49,924 nucleotides of DNA from Rhodanobacteraceae bacterium (GTDB taxonomy: Bacteria; Pseudomonadota; Gammaproteobacteria; Xanthomonadales; SZUA-5): the NCBI GenBank assembly GCA_016717705.1, contig JADKFD010000035.1:1-49924 (forward strand), read 5' to 3'. This document shows positions 33,418-41,841 of the stretch, in pieces. The notes beneath the pieces are model-generated. The model had not been told where the DNA came from and did not search any database. It saw only the letters and a list, made by a program, of their open reading frames with translations. Made by a program: the position numbers and the translations under genes. How positions within the stretch are numbered: position 1 is the first letter of the stretch; every line of letters begins with the position of its first letter.

Positions 33418-34422
33418 ATGAAAAAAACCCTCGCGTGCGCTGCTTTCCTACTGTGCAGCGTGGCGCACGCTCAGCAGTGCGGCACCTACAACGGCCCATT
33501 GCTGAAGGACGGGTTCGGCCCTCCGGATGTGAGCTTCGTCGAGGAACCTGCGGTTCCGCTGCCTCCAGCGAACACGCCTCTGGCCCTTTCGATCACGGCA
33601 CCAAGCGAGGGCGCGGTGTTGGGAACACGCACGATTCAGGTGTACGGAACCTATGCGGGTCCACCGGCCACCGGCGTGGCAATCAACCGCTCCGCCGCAG
33701 TACAGACGGCCAGTGAATTCATCGGGCTTGTGGTGCTCAAGCCCGGGAGCAACGTCATCACCGTCAAGGTGACAAAGCTCACAGGCGAGACCGAAACCCA
33801 AACACGAACCGTTACGTACGACGCACAGCAGGCACCGAATGCTGACCTGCAGATTGAAATTCAAGGCGAACACGCACCGATCAAACCAAAGTTCACCGTA
33901 ACGCCGAAGGCTGGGCTGACAGTTACACAACTACAAATAGACTTTGACGGCGACAGCACTATCGACCTCAACACGCCTACCGTCCCTGCCAACTTGCGAT
34001 TCGAATACCGAACTCCTGGGTTCTTTACTGCAACTGCAACCCTCACCTTGGACGACGGCGATCCAATGACGCCTCCTGTCAACGAAATCATCAATCGCAA
34101 ATTTGCCGTGTTGCCTCTGCCTCTTACACGCGCAATCCTATGTCACGTGTTCTACCGCATGAAGGATCGATTGGCCGCCAACGATATTCCAGATGCTGTC
34201 AAATCTGTCAACGCAGAACTGCGCAGCGAGGTACAGCAGGATTTCGAGGCCCTTCCGAGCACCACGCTTGGTGCCGAGCGCCTAGGCACAGTGGTCGATG
34301 GCACGATCGGTATAAAGATTGCCACACTGACGCTCGCGGTCACATTTCGAAGCCAACCCACCCATGCATCCGTGAGTTTCGAGCGATCGATTGATGGTGT
34401 CTGGCGAATCACGGATATGTGA
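33418..34422 (+). CDS. transposon cargo: secreted beta-sandwich protein of unknown function
   Basis: 334 residues with a signal peptide (MKKTLACAAFLLCSVAHA-QQ), ending in a mature N-terminus with two or three Cys-free beta-rich modules: LALSITAPSEGAVLGTRTIQVYGTY is typical of Ig-like/glucodextranase-B folds, and a PKD-like part holds DGDSTIDLNTP and ATLTLDDGDPMTPP. The C-terminal 100 residues are helical, then YRMKDRLAANDIPDAVKSVN, and end in SFERSIDGVWRITDM, resembling a small alpha+beta cap. A GGAG precedes the ATG. It lies 3 bp before the next cargo gene, with which it probably forms an operon and perhaps a secreted pair. The base composition is lower in GC than the host. No named family was recognised with confidence. 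Confidence 0.75.
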   Translation: MKKTLACAAFLLCSVAHAQQCGTYNGPLLKDGFGPPDVSFVEEPAVPLPPANTPLALSITAPSEGAVLGTRTIQVYGTYAGPPATGVAINRSAAVQTASEFIGLVVLKPGSNVITVKVTKLTGETETQTRTVTYDAQQAPNADLQIEIQGEHAPIKPKFTVTPKAGLTVTQLQIDFDGDSTIDLNTPTVPANLRFEYRTPGFFTATATLTLDDGDPMTPPVNEIINRKFAVLPLPLTRAILCHVFYRMKDRLAANDIPDAVKSVNAELRSEVQQDFEALPSTTLGAERLGTVVDGTIGIKIATLTLAVTFRSQPTHASVSFERSIDGVWRITDM

Positions 34423-34425
34423 GTG

Positions 34426-37181
34426 ATGAAATCCTCCATGCGATACCTCATACCGCTGCTCGCTACCTGCGCGATCCCATGCAACGTCGCCGCATGGGAG
34501 GTTGATACCCACGCTTGGATAACGCTCAGGACGTTTGAACGCTCGAACCTAAACGCCTCTGGACCAGGGGGCGATGCGCTTATTACCCGCCTCGGTTTCG
34601 ACCGCTTTGACCCAAAGGCAACCTTCCGAAGCCCTGGCCTAGAATCCCTTGGGCTTGGGACATCTGACAAGTATTTTGATCTCCTACCGAACTGGGATCA
34701 GTCACAACCAAACCCAGTAGTTCCCTCGCAATCGAACCGGTTTCCAAACAACTGGGAATACTCACGTTTCCCGGAGGGCTATCGGTTGGGTGGAAGCCCT
34801 GGCGCACTCGGAACCACTCCACACCTTCGACTTGAAGCATGGCTAATGCGTGGCGTCATTCGAGAGGATGACTTGGATAGCGGTGAGTATATCTCCGCGC
34901 CAATCCCAGATCCCGACCCATACGGCGACAAGACGCGGGTGTTTGGTCATTTTTATGACCCAATCAACAACGACGGCATTCCAGACTTTCTACCTTTCAT
35001 CAACGAAGCTCGCGTAAAAGCAATTAACTGGGCAACTGGACTGACCGATGCCCTATCGCCAACCCCCGCCCCGCTACTGTCCCGCGACAATCACTTTACT
35101 TGGGTTGATGCGCGCAGAGCGTACTTTAAAGCTCTCACCTACCAAACTGCAAACGCCACTCAGTCCAGTGCGGCCGACGGGTTCGAGTCCGAGGTGCGTT
35201 TGTTTTTCCTGGCCACTACCATCAAAGCAATAGGTCAAGTTGTACATATCCTCCAAGACGGCTCACAACCACAGCACGCGCGCATCGATCGACACAATCA
35301 CAGCAACGTGACATGGGATTTCCTAAATGCTGATTTGCCCCGTCGTTTGATGGAGGTATACACTAATATTCGAGTTACGCGCGACATTAACCTGTCTCCG
35401 CTCGAGGATCGAGAACCGTTGCGTGCGATGTTTACGGTGGAAAGTGGGAATATGGAGCTACCCGCGCTTCCGCCCGTCGGTGCGTATCCGATCCCACAGT
35501 TCTCGTTAGCTAGAAGATTTTTTACGACTCGCGAGCAGGCTGGCGGCGACGACTACAACCAACGAAAAGGTTTAATCGATTATGCCAATCGCGGGTTCTT
35601 TAGCGAAGGGACAGCGAATGGGCGCCCAAATCTCAAACTTCGTGTTATGCCTTCACCACCAGTCGGTCTCGCCGGGACGCAGGAAGTCCCCGTTACCGAC
35701 CGGGGTCGCGGTTTCATCGACATAGCGTGGAATGCTCCCGACACTGTCAGCCCAGGCTACGCTGATGCTCTGGACGCCGCCTATATGGGAAAAGTCCCGC
35801 TTGGGCAAATAAGTCTAAGAAGCATCATTAACGAAAGTCAGCCGATTAAGGTAAGCATACGGGAGCGCCATTTGCGAAATCATGCAAATGTTCTTATTCC
35901 CCGTGCCATCGCGTACTCCGCAGGCCTTATCAATTACTTCTTCCGTGGTACGCTTGAGATCGAACCAATCGAACAGAAGATGTTCGCAGTCGTTAATCAG
36001 GGTGAACCACATACGATCGATGCCGGGGGATGGCCGCGCAAGACCGCTCCGACCCTATTGCTGAGCCCGGAGGCGCGCCAATTTCACAGTCAGTCGCGGC
36101 TGGTGGTCAACTGTATGCTGTCGCGCGATATCATCGCAACTTGTGCTACAAGGCGGACTTAAGCGGCGAACGTACGCAAACGTTTGCCGCGCCGCCGCTT
36201 TTGGTCGGCATCATAACATCGCCAACGTGCGGTGATCTTGGCCCTCGAACAGTGTTTCAGGACATCTCTGTTTCCGAGCCGATTGCAATCAATGGGATCG
36301 GTGACCTGCCAGGCGGTGGCGGCGCACCTCTACCCATGGGAGTGGAAAAGACGTTTGATTTTATTAATGACCCAATTCCGATAAATGCCACAGATTTGAT
36401 TTTGCAGGTCGTCTATCGCGGAACATTGGGTGAGGAGCCTGAGAGCGTCGCTCTCGGTATGCTCGATGTCCGCGAACCAACCATCATGACGTTCTGGGAG
36501 AACACTGACTATTTCCTAGATACAACGACGCCACCGTGGCGGACGTTCAACTCCAGTTACCCGCTTAGAGCGATCAGATATTTTCGGTTTTGCATCGGTC
36601 CGACTAACGATGAGCGCTTGGGATACTGGTTCGCGCCGCCATTGGCGGGCAATGCGATGTTTAATTATGGATCGACTCGCATTGCCGTGATTGTGCCGAA
36701 GCCAAACTCTCCTGCCGATACTTTCCGCGTAAAGGCCACGCCCGTTATCACGACTGCAGGTCCAAACGGCCAGATTCGACCGCTTGAGTTAACCTCCGTG
36801 GGACGGATCGCTCAGAGCAATCGCGAATTCATTTCAACCGCCACGCAATCCAGTCCTCAAGCAGATTGCAACAATGTGCTCCCGACCACCGAGGAATATT
36901 GGTGCAACGATCCCTTGCAGCGTCGGCGCCAAGTCATGCTGGGTTCGCGGCTGCAGCCGGTGGCTTGGGTGACCTCGTCCGCCAGCACCTTCAACACTCC
37001 GGACGTCGGCGATACCATGACACCGGTTCCCAGTACATCCGTGCAGACGTTAGGGGAGGTTCGTTTCAACGATGCCGGCGCGATGGCGAGTTGTCCAACT
37101 CCCCCGGTGGCAGAGAAGGCGAGCACGATTGAACTCCATGAAGTGGAAGAAGTCGCGCGATCGCTAGGAATCAAGCTCTGA
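34426..37181 (+). pseudogene. transposon cargo: secreted zinc-phospholipase C / S1-P1 nuclease-like protein, frameshifted
   Basis: The first frame (34426-36162) has a signal peptide ending CNVAA-WEVDTHAWIT. A mature N-terminal Trp24 followed by His29 matches zinc phospholipase C and S1/P1 nucleases, whose N-terminal Trp binds zinc. The motif HILQDGSQPQHA (His274, Asp278, His284) is the second zinc block of that superfamily (HxxxD...PxHA). The frame then breaks between about 36025 and 36070 (near a GGGGG run), and the second frame continues with GGQLYAVARYHRNLCYKADLSGE to 37181, a beta-rich C-terminal part. Joined, the protein would be about 918 residues, far larger than simple phospholipases. 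A terminator follows. A secreted lipase/nuclease or toxin role is inference. An ATG start follows a GTG; the start abuts the preceding stop. Confidence 0.75.
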
Positions 37182-37216
37182 GGGTAGACTTATCCGGCGT
37201 CCGTGAGAGAGGGACG

Positions 37217-37253
37217 GCCCGCTCGGCTTCGGCTGGCGGGCTTTTTCTTTTTT
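37217..37253 (+). terminator. intrinsic terminator after the cargo operon
   Basis: GCCCGC(T)CGGC pairs with GC(T)GGCGGGC around TTCG, then CTTTTTCTTTTTT. A GC stem with a T-run, 35 bp after the cargo stop and before the right terminal repeat, so cargo transcription would end inside the transposon. Confidence 0.88.
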
Positions 37254-37320
37254 GGCTCAGCCAGCGCCACCCGCCCGAGCTAGTTCTGGCTTCCCTGCCG
37301 CGCGGCATCAAGCGCGACAT

Positions 37321-37492
37321 GCCGTCACTTGCAACTAATGTGAGCCCGCGGAGAGGAAAGGCAAGCCGGACCGATCCAATGCAAGCTCAAATGCAACTAG
37401 AGTAAGCAGAGGCCCTCCTGTAGTTGCATCTAATCTGAGCCGAGATCGGCCTTGAATGCGAGCCGCGCTGGTTTCAAACGCGAGCCGCTGCA
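37321..37492. repeat. right 172-bp terminal inverted repeat
   Basis: Reverse complement of the left end without gaps (about 28 mismatches). The motif copies appear inverted, ending at 37485, 37463, 37440, 37407, 37386, 37366 and 37345, mirroring the left spacing including the one 33-bp step. Outer end CCGCTGCA-3'. Confidence 0.88.
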
Positions 37493-37498
37493 GCTAGG
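37493..37498. repeat. target-site duplication GCTAGG (right)
   Basis: Direct copy of 29708-29713. Bases 37494-37496 (CTA) are the stop of the Cys-rich gene on the minus strand. Confidence 0.85.
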
Positions 37499-37787
37499 TC
37501 GTCACGCCAGCGCCATCCCCTGAGTCCGCGAAAGCCTCGGGTAGCAGCGCGCGGATCTCCTGCGCGGAGCGGTAAACCGGTCGGTGGTTGGACCAGGAAG
37601 CGATCGTCTCGTGGTGCCTGAAGTGGCTCCAGTGCGTTGGATGCAGCCGCGGCGCGCTGCACTCGGAGTCCTCGGCGCAGGCTCCACAGCAAGACCAGCA
37701 GTATCCACCGCGATTGCAATATGCGTCGGTGCAGGCGCCGCACAGGCAGTCGTCGTCGTGATACAGCCAGTCGCCCGCGTGCTTCAT
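37494..37787 (-). CDS. small Cys-rich protein of unknown function
   Basis: 97 residues from the ATG at 37787, which overlaps the LysR stop by 4 bp (ATGA), so it is probably translated by coupling. Nine Cys lie between residues 14 and 42 (CLCGAC, AYC, YCWSCCGAC, EC), a pattern that suggests zinc binding or disulfides; His-rich stretches (HPTHWSHFRHHE) follow. There is no signal peptide, favouring a cytoplasmic metal-binding role. The frame is open further upstream to 37835 within lysR, but coupling favours the later start. Its TAG stop overlaps the transposon target duplication. Not recognised as a known family. Confidence 0.6.
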   Translation of the reverse strand: MKHAGDWLYHDDDCLCGACTDAYCNRGGYCWSCCGACAEDSECSAPRLHPTHWSHFRHHETIASWSNHRPVYRSAQEIRALLPEAFADSGDGAGVTT

Positions 37788-38698
37788 GCTGCGCTCCCGT
37801 GGGGCCGCTGCCCGGCGCACACGTCGTGCACGCAAGCACGCAGCCAGCGGTGCGCGGCGTCGGCGTCCATGCGCGGGTGCCAGAGCATGGCGACGCGGAT
37901 CGGTGCGATCGGGAAAGGCAGGGCGAAACTGTGCATTCCCGCGCGCAACTCGCCGCTGTGGCGCTCGGGAACGGTGGCGATCAGGTCCGTGGCGCGGGCC
38001 AAGGCCAGTGCGGCCGAGAAGCCGCCGACGACGGTGACGATCTCGCGCTGCAGTCCGATGGCATTCAAGGCCGCATCCATCGGCCCCTGATCGGCACCGC
38101 GCCGCGAAACCAGCACATGCCGGCCAGCCGCATAACGGGCGGGCGTGATCTCGCCCTGGCTCAGCGCGTGCCCGGTGCGTACCACGCCCACGAAACGATC
38201 CTGGAACAGGGTGCGCGTGCGCACTTCCGGACCGGTGGCTTCGCCGACGACGCCGGTCTCCAGATCGACACTGCCAGCGCGCAGCGCCGCGCTGTCCTTG
38301 TCGAGTTTCGCCACGAAGCGCAGGCGCACGCCGGGCGCCTCCTCGGCGACCCGGTTGATCAGCGCGGGGCCGAAGTTCTCGACGAAGCCATCGCTGCTGC
38401 GCAGCGTGAAGCTGCGCAGCAGTGTCCCGAGTTTCATGTGCTCGGCCGGTCGCAAGACCGATGTGGCGTCCTGCACCAGCTGAGCGACCCGCTCGCGCAG
38501 TTCCAGCGCGCGGGGTGTGGCTACCAGGCCACGCCCGGCGCGCACCAGCAGCGGATCACCGAGGGTCTCGCGCAAGCGCGCCAGCGCCCGACTCATCGCC
38601 GACGGACTCAGCCGCAAGCGCCGTGCAGCGCGCACCACGCTGCCCTCGGCGAGCAGTACATCCAGGGTCAGCAACTGGTTCAGGTCGGGGGTGCTCAT
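37784..38698 (-). CDS. LysR-family transcriptional regulator
   Basis: 304 residues. N-terminal HTH: LNQLLTLDVLLAEGSVVRAA, then RRLRLSPSAMSRALARLRE and LGDPLLVRAGRGLVATPRA, a textbook LysR block; the rest is the two-lobe effector domain (from about residue 90) with YAAGRHVLVSRRGADQGPMD and a hinge at about 195. Divergent from an MFS exporter gene across 357 bp that contains a TGCAC-N7-GTGCA palindrome, the usual layout of a LysR regulator with its target. A small Cys-rich gene is coupled downstream. The effector is not predictable. Confidence 0.95.
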   Translation of the reverse strand: MSTPDLNQLLTLDVLLAEGSVVRAARRLRLSPSAMSRALARLRETLGDPLLVRAGRGLVATPRALELRERVAQLVQDATSVLRPAEHMKLGTLLRSFTLRSSDGFVENFGPALINRVAEEAPGVRLRFVAKLDKDSAALRAGSVDLETGVVGEATGPEVRTRTLFQDRFVGVVRTGHALSQGEITPARYAAGRHVLVSRRGADQGPMDAALNAIGLQREIVTVVGGFSAALALARATDLIATVPERHSGELRAGMHSFALPFPIAPIRVAMLWHPRMDADAAHRWLRACVHDVCAGQRPHGSAA

Positions 38699-38733
38699 GC
38701 GACGAAGTCCATGTCATTCAATGCGTCACGGCG

Positions 38734-38875
38734 TGTTCGGTGAGAGTCCCGGTCGCCCATGGCGGTGCGCTTATTCGCGCACGAACCGTGGGAGCGGGTT
38801 TATCCCGCGAAAGCTCTCGCGGAGTAAATCCGCTCCAACATAAGAATCAAAGACTTACGGCATGTTCGGTGAGAG
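38734..38875. repeat. REP-like pair and 77-bp dispersed repeat
   Basis: 38788-38840 is an inverted pair of the GTGGGAGCGGGTTTATCCCG family. The longer stretch 38799-38875 is the same length as, and largely identical to, 46124-46200, and both end in TGTT(C/T)GGTGAGAG. A shorter copy of that end, TGTTCGGTGAGAG, lies at 38734-38746. Confidence 0.75.
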
Positions 38876-38967
38876 AGCAAGCCGGTCCTACGGCTGCCGC
38901 CGGTCAAGGCGCGCGACAGCAGATCGACCGCGCAACATGGTGCCCCTATAGCTGGCATGGCGTCCAG

Positions 38968-38984
38968 TGCACTTGTCATGTGCA
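38968..38984. promoter_or_regulatory. candidate LysR operator between lysR and the MFS gene
   Basis: The palindrome TGCAC-N7-GTGCA (TGCACTTGTCATGTGCA) sits 71-87 bp upstream of the MFS start in the divergent region. Dyads of this size around a T-N11-A core are typical LysR sites. Binding is inferred from position. No clear -10/-35 could be assigned. Confidence 0.5.
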
Positions 38985-39055
38985 AATGCTGCGTCTTCCG
39001 CCATGTCAACTCGACGACTACGCTGCATACAGCCCACATGCAGGAGCCGACGACC

Positions 39056-40498
39056 GTGAAATCCGCATCGATGCCAGCCATTGCCGCAGACGACATCGCA
39101 GGCGCTGGGCAGGCTCCCTCCGAGCGCTGGGTGCTGGCTAGCCTTTCGCTGTCGATGCTGCTCGCCGCGCTCGGCACCAGCATTGCCAATGTCGGCCTGC
39201 CGAGCCTGGCGAAGTCCTTCGAGGCCTCGTTCCAGAGCGTCCAGTGGATCGTCATCGCCTATCTGCTGGCGATCACCAGCGTCATCGTCAGCGTTGGCCG
39301 CCTCGGCGATGTGATCGGCCGTCGCCGCCTGCTGCTCGGCGGCCTTGGCCTGTTCACGCTGGCGTCGGTACTGTGCGGTGTGGCGCCGACCCTGGGGCTA
39401 CTGATCGTCGCGCGCGTCGCGCAGGGTCTGGGCGCAGCCATCATGATGGCCTTGACCCTGGCATTCGTCGCGCAGACCGTGCCGAAGGCGCGGATCGGCA
39501 GCGCCATGGGTCTGCTCGGCACGATGTCGGCGCTGGGTACCGCGCTTGGTCCTTCACTCGGGGGGCTGCTGATCGCCAACCTTGGCTGGCGCTCGATCTT
39601 CCTGGTCAACCTGCCGCTGGGTCTGCTGACTCTGGTGCTGGCGTATCGCCACCTGCCGCTTGAGCGCCCGTCCTCACGCAGCGAAGTCGGCGGATTCGAC
39701 CTGTCAGGCACCTTGCTGTTGGCGCTGACCCTGCTCGCCTTTGCGCTTGCGATGACGCTGGGGCGCGGCCATTTCGGCCCGCTCAATCAGGCGCTGCTGA
39801 TGGCAGCACTCGTCGGCGCGGGACTGTTTGCGTGGGTCGAGACTCGAGTGGCCGCCCCGCTGATCCGCCCGGCCTTGTTCCGCGACCGCGTGCTGAGTGC
39901 AGGTCTGGCGATGAGCGCTCTGGTCACCAGCGTGATGATGGCGACACTGGTGATCGGGCCGTTCTACCTGTCCGGCGCGCTGGCGCTCGACGCCATGAAC
40001 GTCGGACTGGTGATGGCCTGCGGTCCGGTGGTCGCTGCATTGGTCGGCGTGCCCGCCGGCCGCCTGGTCGACCGCTTCGGCAGCCAGTGGACGACCATCG
40101 CCGGGCTCGTCGCCATGGCCGTCGGCAGTTCGACATTGACGCTGGTGTCGACACGGCTGGGCGTTCCCGGCTACCTCGCGCCGCTGAGCCTGATCACCGC
40201 CGGCTATGCCTTGTTCCAGGCGGCCAACAATGCGGCGGTGATGGCTGAAATCCGCCCAGAGCAGCGCGGTGTGGTCTCCGGCATGCTCAATCTGGCGCGC
40301 AATCTCGGACTCGTCAGCGGCGCCTCGGCGATGGGCGCGGTGTTCGCATTCGGGACGGCGTCGGCCGACACCGCGACGGCACCCGCGGCGGCACTGGCAG
40401 CCGGCATGCATCTTTGCTTCGCGGTGGCTGCAGCACTGGTACTGGCTGCACTGGCGATAGCCGTTGCGAGCCACGCGGCAGTCACGCGCGTCAGGTAG
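39056..40498 (+). CDS. MFS transporter, DHA2-type (14-helix drug exporter family)
   Basis: 480 residues from a GTG at 39056 that has AGGAG about 10 nt upstream; an ATG at 39038 is the alternative. Fourteen membrane helices can be traced. Family motifs are VSVGRLGDVIGRRRLLLGGL (motif A, loop 2-3), IVARVAQGLGAAIMMALTLA (motif B) and MGLLGTMSALGTALGPSLGG (motif C of antiporters). It should export a toxic or metabolic compound in exchange for protons. Divergent from lysR, which probably controls it. Its TAG stop lies inside a 31-bp hairpin repeat shared with the convergent flavoprotein gene. Confidence 0.93.
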   Translation: MKSASMPAIAADDIAGAGQAPSERWVLASLSLSMLLAALGTSIANVGLPSLAKSFEASFQSVQWIVIAYLLAITSVIVSVGRLGDVIGRRRLLLGGLGLFTLASVLCGVAPTLGLLIVARVAQGLGAAIMMALTLAFVAQTVPKARIGSAMGLLGTMSALGTALGPSLGGLLIANLGWRSIFLVNLPLGLLTLVLAYRHLPLERPSSRSEVGGFDLSGTLLLALTLLAFALAMTLGRGHFGPLNQALLMAALVGAGLFAWVETRVAAPLIRPALFRDRVLSAGLAMSALVTSVMMATLVIGPFYLSGALALDAMNVGLVMACGPVVAALVGVPAGRLVDRFGSQWTTIAGLVAMAVGSSTLTLVSTRLGVPGYLAPLSLITAGYALFQAANNAAVMAEIRPEQRGVVSGMLNLARNLGLVSGASAMGAVFAFGTASADTATAPAAALAAGMHLCFAVAAALVLAALAIAVASHAAVTRVR

Positions 40499-40520
40499 TC
40501 CGCTGCGCGGACAACCTGAC
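40490..40520. repeat. 31-bp hairpin repeat (third copy)
   Basis: Outer arms GTCAGGT/ACCTGAC, inner stem TCCGC/GCGGA, loop TGC. It has the same length and plan as 1339-1369, with base pairs changed on both arms. It carries the MFS stop and lies between convergent genes, so it can serve as a bidirectional terminator. Confidence 0.75.
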
Positions 40521-40526
40521 CTACGA

Positions 40527-41126
40527 CTAGCCCGCGCCCCGATCACGCGCCGGCAGCGCGTCGCGAAAGGCTTCGAAGGTCTTCCACGTCGGAACCGGCG
40601 GCGTGTAGTCCGGGCGCGGCGCGTGGACGGAGGGCTCTACCAGTTGCATCTGGTGCAGATAGCGCGGGCAGTTGGGAAAGATCCGCATCGCGTTGACGCG
40701 GACAATGAACACCGAACCCGGGAATTCGCTGCGCAGCGGATCATCCTCGCCGACCGTCGCCACGCCATTTACGCGCAGTCGCTTGGGCCGCTCGAAGTCG
40801 AGGAACAGCAGCCCGACCTGCGGGTTTACCAGCACGTTGCCCCAGCTCCGGTACATGCCATTGCCGTCGTAGTCCGGAATGGCCAGCGTGTGCTCGTCCA
40901 GCACACGGACGAATCCGGGCAAACCACCCTTGTAGGAACAATCCGGTTGCCCCTGCGCGTCCGCGGTGGCGATGAAGAACATCGAGCAGCCCTGGATGAA
41001 GGCGCGGTCTTCCTCGGTAAATGCGCTGCGCACGATGACCTGTTCCAGCCGGTCCGCGAGCGCGCGCGTTTCGCGGATGTCCTGCAACTGCCGCATACCC
41101 GCGTGGTACATCGGATTGTCGGTCAT
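40527..41126 (-). CDS. pyridoxamine 5'-phosphate oxidase-like flavoprotein
   Basis: 199 residues with a split-barrel FMN-binding fold: MFFIATADAQGQPDCSYKGG, then FVRVLDEHTLAIPDYDGNGMYRSWGN and VGLLFLDFERPKRLRVNG, the strands and loops that hold FMN in PNPOx-like proteins. A late FPNCPRYLHQMQLVE motif places it in the subfamily with C-terminal Cys/Pro/Arg. Members act as FMN or F420 oxidoreductases or heme-type binders; the substrate here is unknown. GGAGGA 5 nt before the ATG is a strong start. It is separated by 46 bp from the DUF2569 gene, which shares the same upstream signal, and both probably form an operon. Confidence 0.88.
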   Translation of the reverse strand: MTDNPMYHAGMRQLQDIRETRALADRLEQVIVRSAFTEEDRAFIQGCSMFFIATADAQGQPDCSYKGGLPGFVRVLDEHTLAIPDYDGNGMYRSWGNVLVNPQVGLLFLDFERPKRLRVNGVATVGEDDPLRSEFPGSVFIVRVNAMRIFPNCPRYLHQMQLVEPSVHAPRPDYTPPVPTWKTFEAFRDALPARDRGAG

Positions 41127-41172
41127 GGGTCCTCCGGTCGACTTCCGCGATGGCAGCCGGCAACCGCCGCAA

Positions 41173-41676
41173 TCAACGCACGAAGGTGTTCTTCACCCGC
41201 TTCGAGACCAGGAAATAGGCGCTCCACAGCAGCCCGGTGGTGATCGTGCGAACAAAATCGCGCCAGGCCTCCGGCTTCATCTCGGCGGCTTCGGCGGGCA
41301 TCGCCTCGGCGAGGAAACCCTCCGCCGCCCAGACATCCAGGCTCATGGCGATCGCGCACAGCACATAGAAGCCGATCATTCCCAGGGGAAAGACCTTGCG
41401 CTTGCCAAAACCCAGGAAGAGCAGCGTCAGCGCGGCCAGGATGACCACCACATTGACCACCAGCGCAGCGATCAGATAGGGCCCCCAGGAGGCATGGTAG
41501 ACCGCACTGCCGGGCGTCGTGAGTACCGGCCAGATATCCGAGCCGAGCGCCGGGAGCACGTCCGAATAGAGCGAAAGCCCGGTAATGCCCAGCGACACCA
41601 GCAGGCCGAGAAAGGGCAGGAGCAGCCAGCCGCCGATGCCCACTGGTCCGCTATCGTCGATGCTTGCACTGCTCAC
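41173..41676 (-). CDS. DUF2569-family membrane protein
   Basis: 167 residues from the GTG at 41676, which has GGAGGA 6 nt upstream; longer frames upstream have no Shine-Dalgarno. Four membrane helices are visible, with the family opening VGIGGWLLLPFLGLLVSLG and a last helix WRDFVRTITTGLLWSAYFL ending in SKRVKNTFVR, the DUF2569 C-terminal signature. Function unknown. It precedes the flavoprotein gene on the same strand at short distance. Confidence 0.88.
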   Translation of the reverse strand: MSSASIDDSGPVGIGGWLLLPFLGLLVSLGITGLSLYSDVLPALGSDIWPVLTTPGSAVYHASWGPYLIAALVVNVVVILAALTLLFLGFGKRKVFPLGMIGFYVLCAIAMSLDVWAAEGFLAEAMPAEAAEMKPEAWRDFVRTITTGLLWSAYFLVSKRVKNTFVR

Positions 41677-41841
41677 GAGAATCCTCCGGTCGCAGCCTGA
41701 TGGCGCGCGTCTTTGCAGGTCTGGGCAACGCGCCGTCGCGCCGGGAACAGGGAGCCCGCCAGTACCGGCAAGTGTCCGATCAGAGCGGTCTCGGCGCAAG
41801 CTTTCCGTCACCGCCGATGCCCATCCCACGGCAGTCGGCGA

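Larger units (their letters stand above)
29714..37492. mobile_element. 7779-bp Tn5053/Tn7-like (TniA/TniB-type) transposon with resolvase
   Basis: The element has 5'-TGTAGCGG... and ...CCGCTGCA-3' ends, 172-bp terminal inverted repeats and a 5-6 bp target duplication. The left half (minus strand) encodes resolvase, DDE transposase and AAA ATPase in overlapping order, the right half (plus strand) two secreted cargo proteins followed by a terminator. TG..CA ends, multiple binding sites per end, a DDE/AAA pair and 5-bp-class duplications are known traits of Mu, Tn7, Tn5053/Tn402 and Tn552 relatives. No TniQ or TnsE-like target selector is present. Ends, duplication and transposition genes all look intact, so the insertion is probably recent or still mobile. 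The cargo is visibly more AT-rich than the host. Confidence 0.9.
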
